A stretch of 64,000 nucleotides of DNA, taken from the NCBI GenBank assembly GCA_009695065.1, contig SIBR01000010.1:1-64000 (forward strand), given 5' to 3'. Each line of letters opens with the position of its first letter. Within the stretch, counting starts at the first letter, position 1. Positions 26,278 to 34,239 of the stretch are shown here, one piece after another. The translations under genes and the position numbers were made by a program. Origin of the DNA: Opitutus sp. (GTDB taxonomy: Bacteria > Verrucomicrobiota > Verrucomicrobiae > Opitutales > Opitutaceae). Below the pieces are notes generated by a model. It was not told where the DNA came from. It did no database searches and saw only the letters and a program-made list of their open reading frames with translations.

Positions 26278-27627
26278 CTATCCGGCGGAAAGCAGCGGGG
26301 CGGCCGGCGCCGTCGCGGGCGGTGTCGTCCAAGGGTCGCGGCCGAGGAGTTGTTCGCTAAGGCGGACGGCGCTGAGCAAGCCGTCCTCATGGAAGCCGTA
26401 GCGCTGCCAGGCGCCGGCGAAATAGGTTTCCGTGCCGCGGGCGGCCGCTTGGTTAAGGGCCGGGATCCCGGCCTGGGCGCGCACGGCTCCGAGGCTGAAA
26501 AGCGGATGCTCGTACTTGATGCGGCGGAGAACCTTTTCCGGCGCGATCGCCTCGGGGCGGTTGATCGAGACGAAATAGTTTTCGCGATCCGACACGGCCT
26601 GCAGGGAGTTCATCCAGTAGTGCGTGGCGGTCGAGACGCGGCCGGCTTCGTCGCGGTTGATCTCGTAGTTCCAGCTCGACCACGCCAGGCGGGTGCGCGG
26701 CATCACGGCGGCATCGGTGTGCACCGTTGCGACATTGGGCTGGTAGCGAAATTCGGCGAGGAGCCGGGCTTCGTCGGCGGTGGGATTGACCAGCAGGTGG
26801 AGCGCCTGGTCGCCGTGGCAGGCGAGGATGACCTTGTCGAAGCGGTGGGCGTGGCCGGTGGACGTCATCACCGTGACGCCGAGCGGGGTGCGAATGATGC
26901 GGGTGGCGCGCTCGTTGAGGCGGATACGGTCGCTCCACGGCGCGGTGATTTTTTGCACATAGGTTTTCGCGCCCCCGTCGACGGTCCACCACGGATGCTG
27001 CGTGCTCAGGCCGAGAAAACCGTGGTTGTGAAAGAAACGCAGCAGGGCCGTGGCGGGAAACGCCAGCATGAGTTCCGGCGGCGTGCTCCAGACCGCGGAG
27101 CTCATCGGCACGAGGTACAGATCGAAGAAATCCGTGCCGTAACCGCGGCGTTTCACGTAGTCGCCAAGCGTTTCATCCTGGACGGCAGGATCGTCGAGGG
27201 CGGCGACGGCTTCGGCATTGAAACGGTTGATCGCGCCCAGCAGTTTCCAAAAACGCGGACGGAGGAGGTTCTTGCGCTGGGCGAAGAGGTGATTGAGAGA
27301 GGAGCCGGCGAATTCCAGTCCGGTCGTGGCGTGGCGGACGCTGAACGACATCGCGGTCGGCTTGATCGGGACTTTCAGCCCGGTGAACAGGCGCGTGAGG
27401 TGCGGGTAGGTGACCTTGTTGAACACCATGAACCCGGTATCGAGCGGCACCAGGCGCGAGCGGCGTTCGGGCGCCGCGGGATCGGCGGGTTCATAGACCT
27501 CGACGGTGTTGGTGTGCCCGCCGGTGTAGGCGTTCTGCTCGAAGAGCGTGACGTCGAAGTCGCGGTGCAGAAAGTGGGCGCAGCCGAGGCCGGCGATTCC
27601 GGTGCCGATGATCGCGAGGGAAGGCAT
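26278..27627 (-). CDS. FAD-dependent oxidoreductase (amine-oxidase-like) of the lipid cluster
   Basis: The 449-residue protein has an N-terminal GxGxxG dinucleotide motif (IIGTGIAGLGCAHFL, Gly8/10/13) and the following acid/Gly block FEQNAYTGGHTNTVEV. VILACHGDQALHLL and a C-terminal TYFAGAWQRYGFHEDGLLSAVRLSEQL complete the FAD site. These 'NAD/FAD-binding' proteins travel with DUF1365 and CFA-synthase-like genes; a desaturation or saturation step on acyl chains is proposed for relatives. Gap to the desaturase gene is 141 bases. Confidence 0.9.
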   Translation of the reverse strand: MPSLAIIGTGIAGLGCAHFLHRDFDVTLFEQNAYTGGHTNTVEVYEPADPAAPERRSRLVPLDTGFMVFNKVTYPHLTRLFTGLKVPIKPTAMSFSVRHATTGLEFAGSSLNHLFAQRKNLLRPRFWKLLGAINRFNAEAVAALDDPAVQDETLGDYVKRRGYGTDFFDLYLVPMSSAVWSTPPELMLAFPATALLRFFHNHGFLGLSTQHPWWTVDGGAKTYVQKITAPWSDRIRLNERATRIIRTPLGVTVMTSTGHAHRFDKVILACHGDQALHLLVNPTADEARLLAEFRYQPNVATVHTDAAVMPRTRLAWSSWNYEINRDEAGRVSTATHYWMNSLQAVSDRENYFVSINRPEAIAPEKVLRRIKYEHPLFSLGAVRAQAGIPALNQAAARGTETYFAGAWQRYGFHEDGLLSAVRLSEQLLGRDPWTTPPATAPAAPLLSAG

Positions 27628-27768
27628 GAGACTGGGTAACGTGCGAATCAGGCGGGCGGATGCAATCCAGCCCCCGGCGTATCACGCGGCCTTCGCCGCA
27701 AAATCAGTTGCCCGTGTCCCGACGCACGGATTTCCCGGGTCAATTCGGCGGGCGTCCCCGGTCCGGTA

Positions 27769-28965
27769 TTACTCGGCCGGCGCGGGCGGAGTAGGTCGCT
27801 GCGCCACGTCGTGGGTTTGCTCGGTGACATCCTTGCGGATCGCCGGCCGCTCGGCCTTTTTCGGCATCGTGGTCTGGGCGGCGCTGGCGGTGGCGACGGC
27901 GAACGCGGCGGCCGCGGGCACAACCTTCTTTAAAGAGGAGAACTCGGGATAGACATGCGGCGCCCGCTGGGCGGCGGCGATGGTGGCGACATGGTCGGCG
28001 AGGGCGGTTTCCTCCAGGACCGAGGCCGGCACCGGCTTGAGGCCCCAGATCAGGCCCGTGTAGGACAGCGCCTTGAGGCCGTAGTAGGTGAGGTCGATTT
28101 CCCACCAGTAGAAACCGTTGCGCGTGCAGGACTGGTAACGGTGGTGATTGTTGTGCCAGCCTTCGCCGAGGCAGATGAGGGCGAGGATGAAGCTGTTGCG
28201 CGAATCGTCCGAGGTGTTGAAACGGCGGCGGCCCATGAGGTGAGCCATGGAATTGATGCAGGCGGTGCCGTGAAACAGCGCGGTGGTGCTGACGAAGAAG
28301 CCCCAGACGAGGAGCTGCGCCCCGTTGGTGTGCAGGCTTGGGGCGAAATAGGCGAGGCCTTCACCGAAGGCATAGATGCCGATCGCGAGGAGGATCGGAA
28401 TGACCGTGTCGAAACGATTGAGGAGGATGAGTTCGGGATATTTCGCGAGATCCTTCACCTTGGAGTAGTCGGTGGGAAAATTGCGCCGGCTGGTGATCCA
28501 GCCGATGTGGGACCAGAGGAACCCGTGCACGTGCGGCGAGTGGGCGTCCTCGGGATCGTCGGAATGCTGGTGATGATGGCGATGATGATAGGCCCACCAG
28601 AGCGCGCCGCGTTGCACGGTCGTTGCGCCCCAGAGCGCGAGGAGAAACTGACCGAAGCGCGACGTGCTGTAGGTCTTATGCGAAAAGTACCGGTGATAAA
28701 TGCCCGTGACCGCGAACATCCGAACAAAGTATAGCGCCACCGCCATCCACACGGCGAAGGCGCTCGCTCCCACCCAGATCACGCCGAGACAGCCGGCGTG
28801 GAGGATAATGAACGGAATGCAGCGCATCCAGTCGACCCGGTCCGGTTCGGCGCGCATCAACTCGGGAGCGATCGGCGTGTAGTCGGAATCGAACCATTGC
28901 ACGAGTGCCGCACGCACGCGGTGGAGTGGCGACAAAGGCCGATGCTGGGCGGAGACAGGCTTCAT
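27769..28965 (-). CDS. Membrane acyl-CoA/fatty-acid desaturase
   Basis: The 398-residue protein from ATG 28965 has the three His boxes of delta-9-type desaturases: HRYFSH (91-96), HHRHH (127-131) and HNNHH (271-275), with four transmembrane segments between them. It introduces a cis double bond into acyl chains with O2 and an electron donor, through a di-iron centre in the inner membrane. The C-terminal ~60 residues are Ala/Pro-rich and not part of the catalytic fold. First gene of the minus-strand lipid cluster; its product (unsaturated acyl chain) is the usual substrate of the CFA-like methyltransferase. Confidence 0.92.
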   Translation of the reverse strand: MKPVSAQHRPLSPLHRVRAALVQWFDSDYTPIAPELMRAEPDRVDWMRCIPFIILHAGCLGVIWVGASAFAVWMAVALYFVRMFAVTGIYHRYFSHKTYSTSRFGQFLLALWGATTVQRGALWWAYHHRHHHQHSDDPEDAHSPHVHGFLWSHIGWITSRRNFPTDYSKVKDLAKYPELILLNRFDTVIPILLAIGIYAFGEGLAYFAPSLHTNGAQLLVWGFFVSTTALFHGTACINSMAHLMGRRRFNTSDDSRNSFILALICLGEGWHNNHHRYQSCTRNGFYWWEIDLTYYGLKALSYTGLIWGLKPVPASVLEETALADHVATIAAAQRAPHVYPEFSSLKKVVPAAAAFAVATASAAQTTMPKKAERPAIRKDVTEQTHDVAQRPTPPAPAE

Positions 28966-29181
28966 TATTTGAGGGCTTGGAAGCAAGCCGCCGCCGCCGC
29001 TACGTGCAAGCCGCGTTTACGGGAAAATCCCCCTCGGCTTTCCAGGGCGGCGAGGGAAAACGCCCCCATTTTGCCGCAAAACTCAAGATTTCAGGCAAAT
29101 TCGGGAGCTTTTCGAACCGACGGGAGAAAATAGGGCCTGGCCGCGATGGTGGGGCCGCGCCCCGGCCAGCCAGCGCCACGA

Positions 29182-29262
29182 TCAGCCCTTGCCGTCTTCG
29201 GACGGTGAGTCCGTGGCAACCAAGGTGGTGAGAAGAACGAGAACTACGAAGGCTGGCAACAT
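29182..29262 (-). CDS. Possible 26-residue hydrophobic peptide
   Basis: ATG 29262 to TGA 29182 reads MLPAFVVLVLLTTLVATDSP and a short acidic tail: a single hydrophobic helix with a hydrophilic end, as in small membrane peptides. It is 217 bases upstream of the desaturase gene on the same strand. There is no homology that I recognise; chance occurrence is quite possible. Confidence 0.22.
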   Translation of the reverse strand: MLPAFVVLVLLTTLVATDSPSEDGKG

Positions 29263-29482
29263 GGGCGTGGGAGGAGCAGATCGGTGTCGAACGGTTTAAC
29301 ATAGAGAGTTTTTTGGAAAAGGGAATAGGGTGGGAGGCTCTTAGCAGCTGCGACGGGAGGCCGGCCTGTCCGGGCTTATGGAAACCTTTCGCCGGATCCG
29401 GCGGGCGCGGGCCGGTCCGAATTCCAATTGCCGAGCCGGGAGGCTATGGTTAGCACCTCTGCCGGAACCGCCGCCCCCCGCC

Positions 29483-29737
29483 ATGCTCAAAGCCGTCCTC
29501 AAAACCATCGCCCTTCTCGCGATCCTTTTCGTGATGCTCTATGTGGGCATGAACAACACGCATGCGATCGATTTTCATTTTCCCATCGCGGGCACGACGG
29601 CCAAGACTCCGATCCACGCGCTGGCGGCGCTGATTTATTTCGGAGTGTTTGCGGTGGGGGTGCTCGCCGGGACGATCCTGACGGTGGGCACCGGTCGTGG
29701 CGGTGGGAAAAAGAACGGCGGCGCGAGGGACCGCTAA
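29483..29737 (+). CDS. Small two-helix membrane protein, LapA (DUF1049)-like
   Basis: 84 residues from ATG 29483: a first transmembrane helix (AVLKTIALLAILFVMLYVGM), a short periplasmic loop with NNTHAIDFHFPI, a second helix (LAALIYFGVFAVGVLAGTIL) and a basic tail. This is the layout of the LPS-assembly protein A domain, in which the 'N...v.f.f' loop precedes helix 2. Similarity is weak. It is followed immediately by the agarase-like gene, so the two may be co-transcribed. Confidence 0.6.
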   Translation: MLKAVLKTIALLAILFVMLYVGMNNTHAIDFHFPIAGTTAKTPIHALAALIYFGVFAVGVLAGTILTVGTGRGGGKKNGGARDR

Positions 29738-30979
29738 TTGGGCGAGATCGCGCAACGGGTTGAAGGATCCGGGGCGGCGCCCGGTCCGTTCCGGCCGGAA
29801 TCCCGGCGGGGCGTGGAAAATTTTTTCCAGGTCGCGCAAACATTCGCCGGCCAGTGGTGGCTTCTCGATCCCGCGGGGCGGCCTGGTTGGTGCAAGGCGG
29901 TGCACGGCGTACGGACCGCGGCCGGACCGGGCGACGGGGTGCTCGTGCCGGATTCGGCGGCGCGGCTGCGTGCCTGGGGGTTCGATGCGGTGGGGCTGGG
30001 CGAGGACGGTGCGGGGCGGGACGACGGGTTGCCGTTCCTCGCGACAGTCGATTTTTGCGGGGCAGGTCCGGCGCTGGTGGGACCGCGGCTGCGGCTGCCG
30101 GACGTGTTCGATCCGCAATGGCCGGTGCGCGCCCAACTCCGCGCGTTCGAGGCCTGCGTGCCGCTGGGGCACGAGCGGAGATTGATCGGCTGGGTGACGG
30201 ACGACCGGCCGGGTTGGGCGCAGCCGGGGGGGGATGGCCGGCCCTCGTTGCTCCAGCTCTGCCTCAGTCTTGAGCCGAACTTCGCGGCGTATCATGCGGC
30301 CTGGGAATTTGCGCTCGCGCTGCACGGCGGAAAATTCGACTCGCTGGCGCGGGCTTGGGGCGTGGCGCTGGCGAACCGGGAAGGTGTGCGGGCCCTCACG
30401 CGCGCCGAGACGGGCATCGCCACCCGCGGGTATTGGCGCGACGAGGCCCGCTGGTCGCGCGAATTTGCCCGCCGCTATTTTACGTCGACGTCGGCGGCGA
30501 TCCGCGCCGCCGATCCGCATCATCTGGTGCTGGGCTGCCGGTTCGGCGGGAAGGTCGGCGCGCAGATTCTGGCGGAATGTGCCTACCCGGCGGTCGACCT
30601 CGCGATGCCAGACTGGCGGGAGATGGCCGCGCCGCCGGACGCCTACCCGGCGAATCCGGTGCTGGCGGGCGATGTCTGCTGGACGGAACCGGAATTCCTG
30701 CGGGCGCCCGACACGGTGCGCGGGCGGCGGCTGACCGCGGTGGAATGGATGTTGCGACGGGCCCGGCTAGCGCTGGACCGCGCGGCTCGACACCGGGCGA
30801 TCGTCGGTTATGTGTGGCGGCAGTGGCAGGACGAACCAGGCGAGCAGCCGCCGTTTGCCCGTGGTATGGTGCACCTCGACGGTGCCGAGGCCCGCGAGCA
30901 CACGGAATTGCTCGCCGAGTTCAACCACCGGGCGGAAACCGTCCGGCAGTCGGCCGCGCCGCCGGCTTCATCATCATGA
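29738..30979 (+). CDS. Agarase-like (GH50/GH42-related) TIM-barrel protein
   Basis: The reading begins at TTG 29738, directly after the stop of the preceding gene, and has 413 residues. No signal peptide is visible. FFQVAQTFAGQWWLLDPAGRPGWCKAVHGV parallels the start of beta-agarase-like barrels (where 'G.pf...GvN' is usual), and ADPHHLVLGCRFGG and PVLAGDVCWTEPEFL fall at the later strands. The catalytic acids cannot be assigned safely. It could act on internalised oligosaccharides or be a non-catalytic relative. The stop overlaps the next start (ATGA, 30976-30979). A start downstream of 29738 is possible. Confidence 0.6.
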   Translation: MGEIAQRVEGSGAAPGPFRPESRRGVENFFQVAQTFAGQWWLLDPAGRPGWCKAVHGVRTAAGPGDGVLVPDSAARLRAWGFDAVGLGEDGAGRDDGLPFLATVDFCGAGPALVGPRLRLPDVFDPQWPVRAQLRAFEACVPLGHERRLIGWVTDDRPGWAQPGGDGRPSLLQLCLSLEPNFAAYHAAWEFALALHGGKFDSLARAWGVALANREGVRALTRAETGIATRGYWRDEARWSREFARRYFTSTSAAIRAADPHHLVLGCRFGGKVGAQILAECAYPAVDLAMPDWREMAAPPDAYPANPVLAGDVCWTEPEFLRAPDTVRGRRLTAVEWMLRRARLALDRAARHRAIVGYVWRQWQDEPGEQPPFARGMVHLDGAEAREHTELLAEFNHRAETVRQSAAPPASSS

Positions 30980-31593
30980 AATCCGCCACTTTCGTTTTTA
31001 TCGCCGCCGCGGGCCTTCTGGCGGCGAGCCTCGGCTGCCAGCAGCTCGACCTCGCGAAGGAAGGCGATTCGCAGCGCACGCTGAGCGGCACCGTCAATTT
31101 GCGCGGCGAAGTCTTGTTTCCGCCGGATACCGAGGTCGTGGTGCGCGTGGTTGAGACGACGACCACGGAGCGGCCGTGCAGCCTGGCCGCGACCGACGTG
31201 CCGCTGGGGGACCGCGGGGGCATCGATAAAAAGGAGCGTGTGCTCGGCGAGCAGATCATCAAGGCGCCCGGGGTGCAGCCGGTGGCGTTTCAGGTCGATT
31301 ACCGCGCGGACGAAACCATGCTTCGCCACGGCCTCAACGTGGATGTGCGGACCTCTTCCGGTGGAAAGGTGCGTTATCGCACCCTGGATGCCCACGTGGT
31401 CACGCTCGGCACCTTTTCCGCACACCGTTTGGGTCGAGGCCGTGCGTTGATCCGGCTTCGCGGCGGAAGTGTCCGCCTCAGCGATACAGCCAGAATTTTT
31501 TGCTCTGCTCCTGGTAGATCTTCGCTTGCGCGCTCCACGTGCGCAGCCAGCCGTCGATGTCGGTGCGGACGCCCCTGGCCACGAGGTCGTTAA
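30976..31593 (+). CDS. YbaY-like lipoprotein with probable 3' frameshift
   Basis: ATG 30976 gives a lipoprotein signal (FVFIAAAGLLAASLGC) with Cys21 as likely lipidation site, then a YbaY-type beta domain (LSGTVNLRGEVLFPPDTEVVVRVVE ... QPVAFQVDYRAD ... LNVDVRTS). From about 31420 the reading turns Arg/Ser-rich and overlaps the convergent muramidase gene by 116 bases, which is atypical. Deleting one T of the TTTT at ~31413-31416 gives GTFPHTVWVEAVR and a stop at 31450, a natural end for the fold. I therefore think the true gene is 30976..31450. The role of YbaY proteins is unknown. Confidence 0.65.
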   Translation: MKSATFVFIAAAGLLAASLGCQQLDLAKEGDSQRTLSGTVNLRGEVLFPPDTEVVVRVVETTTTERPCSLAATDVPLGDRGGIDKKERVLGEQIIKAPGVQPVAFQVDYRADETMLRHGLNVDVRTSSGGKVRYRTLDAHVVTLGTFSAHRLGRGRALIRLRGGSVRLSDTARIFCSAPGRSSLARSTCAASRRCRCGRPWPRGR

Positions 31594-32845
31594 ACAGCGC
31601 GGTCGAGCCCACATGCACGAGGAACGTCCGCCGCTGGGCGGCGGTGGCGGTGGCGAACGGATTCTTCGGCTCCAGTTTGCACGCCAGCCGCATCAGGTGA
31701 AAATTCAACGACGTCGCGTCCCACGCGTCGTAGTCGTTGATTTCGGTGTAGAGCCCGATCGCCGGCTGGCCGGTTTTCACGTTGGGCGCGCTCACGCGCC
31801 GGAGCTGGACGCCGGGAAGGTTGAGCGTGCGCAGCTCCTTTTCCACGACCTCCGGTTTCACGGTGAGGTGGAGGACGCCGCGGAAGGCGTACTGCGCGCC
31901 CACGCCGTGCCGGAATCCGCCGAGGATGCAACCGAGGCCGGTCATCGGATAACCCTGCACGGCGGCGAAATCCTGGATGAGCGTCGACGTCGGCACCCAG
32001 GTGAGGCCGGTCTCGGTCCAACGCATGGCGCGCGTCCAGCCGCGCAGGGGGACGATGGTGAGCTTGCCGCGCGCGCGGGCGGCCTCGGAAATGACCAGAC
32101 CGCCGGGTGGCCGCGCGTTCCGCACCATGTTGGCCAGTTCGCCCATCGTCAGGCCGTGGACGTAGGGCACGCGGAACTTTCCGACGTCGCTCATCCATTC
32201 CGGGTCGAGTGGCGGGCCGCCGACCTTGAGCCCGCCGAGCGGATTGGGCCGGTCGAGCACGATGACCTCCTTGTCCGCCTCGAAACAGGCCTCCATCGCG
32301 GTTTTCATCGCACCGCTGAACGTGTAGCTGCGGGTGCCGATGTCCTGCAGGTCGATCACGAGCGCATCGATGGTCTTCAGCTGCGCGGGCGTGGGGCGGA
32401 AGCTTTTCGATTTGCCGTTGTAGAGGGAAAACACGGGCAGGCTGGTCCGGGCATCGACCGTGTCGGGAAAATATTTCTCCGCGGGCTGGTCGTTGTAGAT
32501 GCCGTGCTCGACGGCGTAGAGCGCCACGAGCTTCACCCCGGGGGCGCGCCGCAGGACTTCGACGGTTGAGACGCCGCGACGGTTGACCCCCGCGGGATGG
32601 GTGAGCAGCCCGATGCGTTTGCCCTTCACCGCGGCAAAGCCGTCGGCCTCCAGGGTGTCGATGCCCAGCATCACCGGATAGGTGCGCGCGGGCGGCGCAG
32701 CGGGTTTGGGCCCGGCCGGTGCGGCGGCCACGGGGGCGACTTTTTGGGCGGGGGCCTGCGCGCCGCTGCAGCCGAAAAGCGCGAGCGCCGCCATCGGTAC
32801 GAGCAGCAGTTTATTGATAGTGAGCAGGGGCTTCAATCCAGCCAT
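31478..32845 (-). CDS. DUF1343 exo-beta-N-acetylmuramidase (NamZ-like, GH171) lipoprotein
   Basis: ATG 32845 gives 455 residues with a lipoprotein signal (LLLVPMAALALFGC, Cys26) and a Pro/Ala linker. VMLGIDTLEADGFAAVKGKRIGLLTHPAG, SLYNGKSKSFRPT, DLQDIGTRSYTFSGAMKTAM and VVLDRPNPLGG are the DUF1343 signature. The family's characterised member NamZ releases MurNAc from the non-reducing ends of peptidoglycan fragments. An anchored periplasmic enzyme for cell-wall recycling or for use of foreign peptidoglycan is inferred. It lies 89 bases downstream of the glycerate kinase gene. Confidence 0.9.
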   Translation of the reverse strand: MAGLKPLLTINKLLLVPMAALALFGCSGAQAPAQKVAPVAAAPAGPKPAAPPARTYPVMLGIDTLEADGFAAVKGKRIGLLTHPAGVNRRGVSTVEVLRRAPGVKLVALYAVEHGIYNDQPAEKYFPDTVDARTSLPVFSLYNGKSKSFRPTPAQLKTIDALVIDLQDIGTRSYTFSGAMKTAMEACFEADKEVIVLDRPNPLGGLKVGGPPLDPEWMSDVGKFRVPYVHGLTMGELANMVRNARPPGGLVISEAARARGKLTIVPLRGWTRAMRWTETGLTWVPTSTLIQDFAAVQGYPMTGLGCILGGFRHGVGAQYAFRGVLHLTVKPEVVEKELRTLNLPGVQLRRVSAPNVKTGQPAIGLYTEINDYDAWDATSLNFHLMRLACKLEPKNPFATATAAQRRTFLVHVGSTALFNDLVARGVRTDIDGWLRTWSAQAKIYQEQSKKFWLYR

Positions 32846-32934
32846 GAAAACCCATGGTTGAAGGGCGCCCGGGGTCCGTCGAGTCGGAAGCGGAAAAATC
32901 CGGGCGTGGACGTCGAATCCGGGCGCCACCCGAT

Positions 32935-34104
32935 TCAGAATGCGCGGTGAACCGCCTGGCGCAGATTGTCCGCTGCTTCGCGCAGGGCGCGTTCCAAGGG
33001 CATGTTCGGCGGGGTGATTGCGTGGAGCGTCAGGCCGGGGTGTTCCGCGCCGGTGCTGACCGCCCCGGCAAAAACGTGCACGCGTTTTCCGAGGGCGAGG
33101 GCGCGGGCGGCGACGGCGCCGGGGCCCTTGCCGCTGAGCGAGCTGTCGTCGAAACGGCCTTCGCCGGTGATGATCAGATCCGCCGCGGCGAGGCGCCGCT
33201 CAAGATCGAGCCAGGCCGATACGAGTTCGAAGCCGGGCAGCAGTTGCGCTCCGGCGGCGGCCATCAGCCCAAACGAGATGCCGCCCGCCGCGCCGGCGCC
33301 CGGGGTGTCCATCAGCGCATCCGGCTGGTTGCAGTGATGACAAAGGAGCATGGCCATGCGCGCGCTGGCATGTTCCAGCCGGGCGAGGTCGGCTGCGCGC
33401 AATCCCTTTTGCGGGCCATACACCGCCGCGGCGCCGCGCGACCCGAGCAGCGGATTGGTGACATCGCAGGCGATCCGGATGGGTGGCAGGGCGGCGGGAA
33501 CGCGGCCCGTCAACCGGGTGATGTGCCGCCATTGTTCGGGCACCGGCGGATGAATGTCGCGGCTGTCGCCCGTGCTGAAGCCGAGGCCGAGGGCCGCGAG
33601 TGCGCCGAGGCCGAGGTCGTGGGTCGCGCTGCCTCCGACGCCCAGCAGGATGAGCGATGCACCCTCATCGGCCGCGTGTCGGATGAGCTGCCCGGTGCCG
33701 AACGTCGTGGTGTGCCAGGGGTCCCGCTCTTCGGGAGCCAGCAGGGCCAGGCCCGACGCGGAAGCCATTTCGATGAGGGCGACCTGGTCCGGCGGAGATG
33801 AGGACGGTCGTCCGCCGCCGAGACCGAGCAACTCGCGGGCGCCGGCGGGAATATGCTCGAGCGGAACGAAGCCGACGGAGGATGCGGCGCGGCGGCCCCG
33901 CGGTCCCTCCACGGTAAACTGGCGCGCCGTGCCACCGGCGGCGGCCGTGAGGATTTCGCCAAAACCCTCGCCGCCATCCGCGAGCGGGCAGACGTCGAAC
34001 GACCAGTCGCCGTGCCGGTCGCGCAACGCCTGCCTAGCGAGTTCACCCGCCTCGCGCGCGGTGAGGGAGTCCTTGAATTTGTCGAAGGCGAGAAGGACGC
34101 GCAT
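32935..34104 (-). CDS. Glycerate kinase, GarK/GlxK type
   Basis: A 389-residue kinase with RVLLAFDKFKDSLTAREA at the start, CPLADGGEGFGEIL, LLGVGGSATHDLGLGALAALG and the C-terminal ITGEGRFDDSSLSGKGPGAVAARA, all diagnostic of the type I glycerate kinase family. It makes 2- or 3-phosphoglycerate from glycerate and ATP in the cytoplasm, joining sugar-acid or glyoxylate catabolism to glycolysis. It is flanked by unrelated genes on the same strand. Confidence 0.95.
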   Translation of the reverse strand: MRVLLAFDKFKDSLTAREAGELARQALRDRHGDWSFDVCPLADGGEGFGEILTAAAGGTARQFTVEGPRGRRAASSVGFVPLEHIPAGARELLGLGGGRPSSSPPDQVALIEMASASGLALLAPEERDPWHTTTFGTGQLIRHAADEGASLILLGVGGSATHDLGLGALAALGLGFSTGDSRDIHPPVPEQWRHITRLTGRVPAALPPIRIACDVTNPLLGSRGAAAVYGPQKGLRAADLARLEHASARMAMLLCHHCNQPDALMDTPGAGAAGGISFGLMAAAGAQLLPGFELVSAWLDLERRLAAADLIITGEGRFDDSSLSGKGPGAVAARALALGKRVHVFAGAVSTGAEHPGLTLHAITPPNMPLERALREAADNLRQAVHRAF

Positions 34105-34239
34105 GGCCGGGGCAACGTGTCCGCGGAGCGTCGCGGTTAAAAGGCGAAAAACGCGCGAACGCCCGGGAACGCCCGCGAGGCGGCGATCCCCTCTGCGGCC
34201 TAGCGCCTTATCCCCGTGCGATCCTGCAGTCCACCCCCT

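Noticed and set aside
23832..27639. Long plus-strand open frames (about 490 and 467 codons) opposite the lipid cluster
   Set aside because: No recognisable protein features; the minus-strand genes carry full sets of catalytic motifs.
29002..29302. 100-codon minus-strand frame upstream of the desaturase
   Set aside because: Low-complexity Arg/Ser/Pro composition and no start context; only the small hydrophobic peptide in another frame seemed worth recording.
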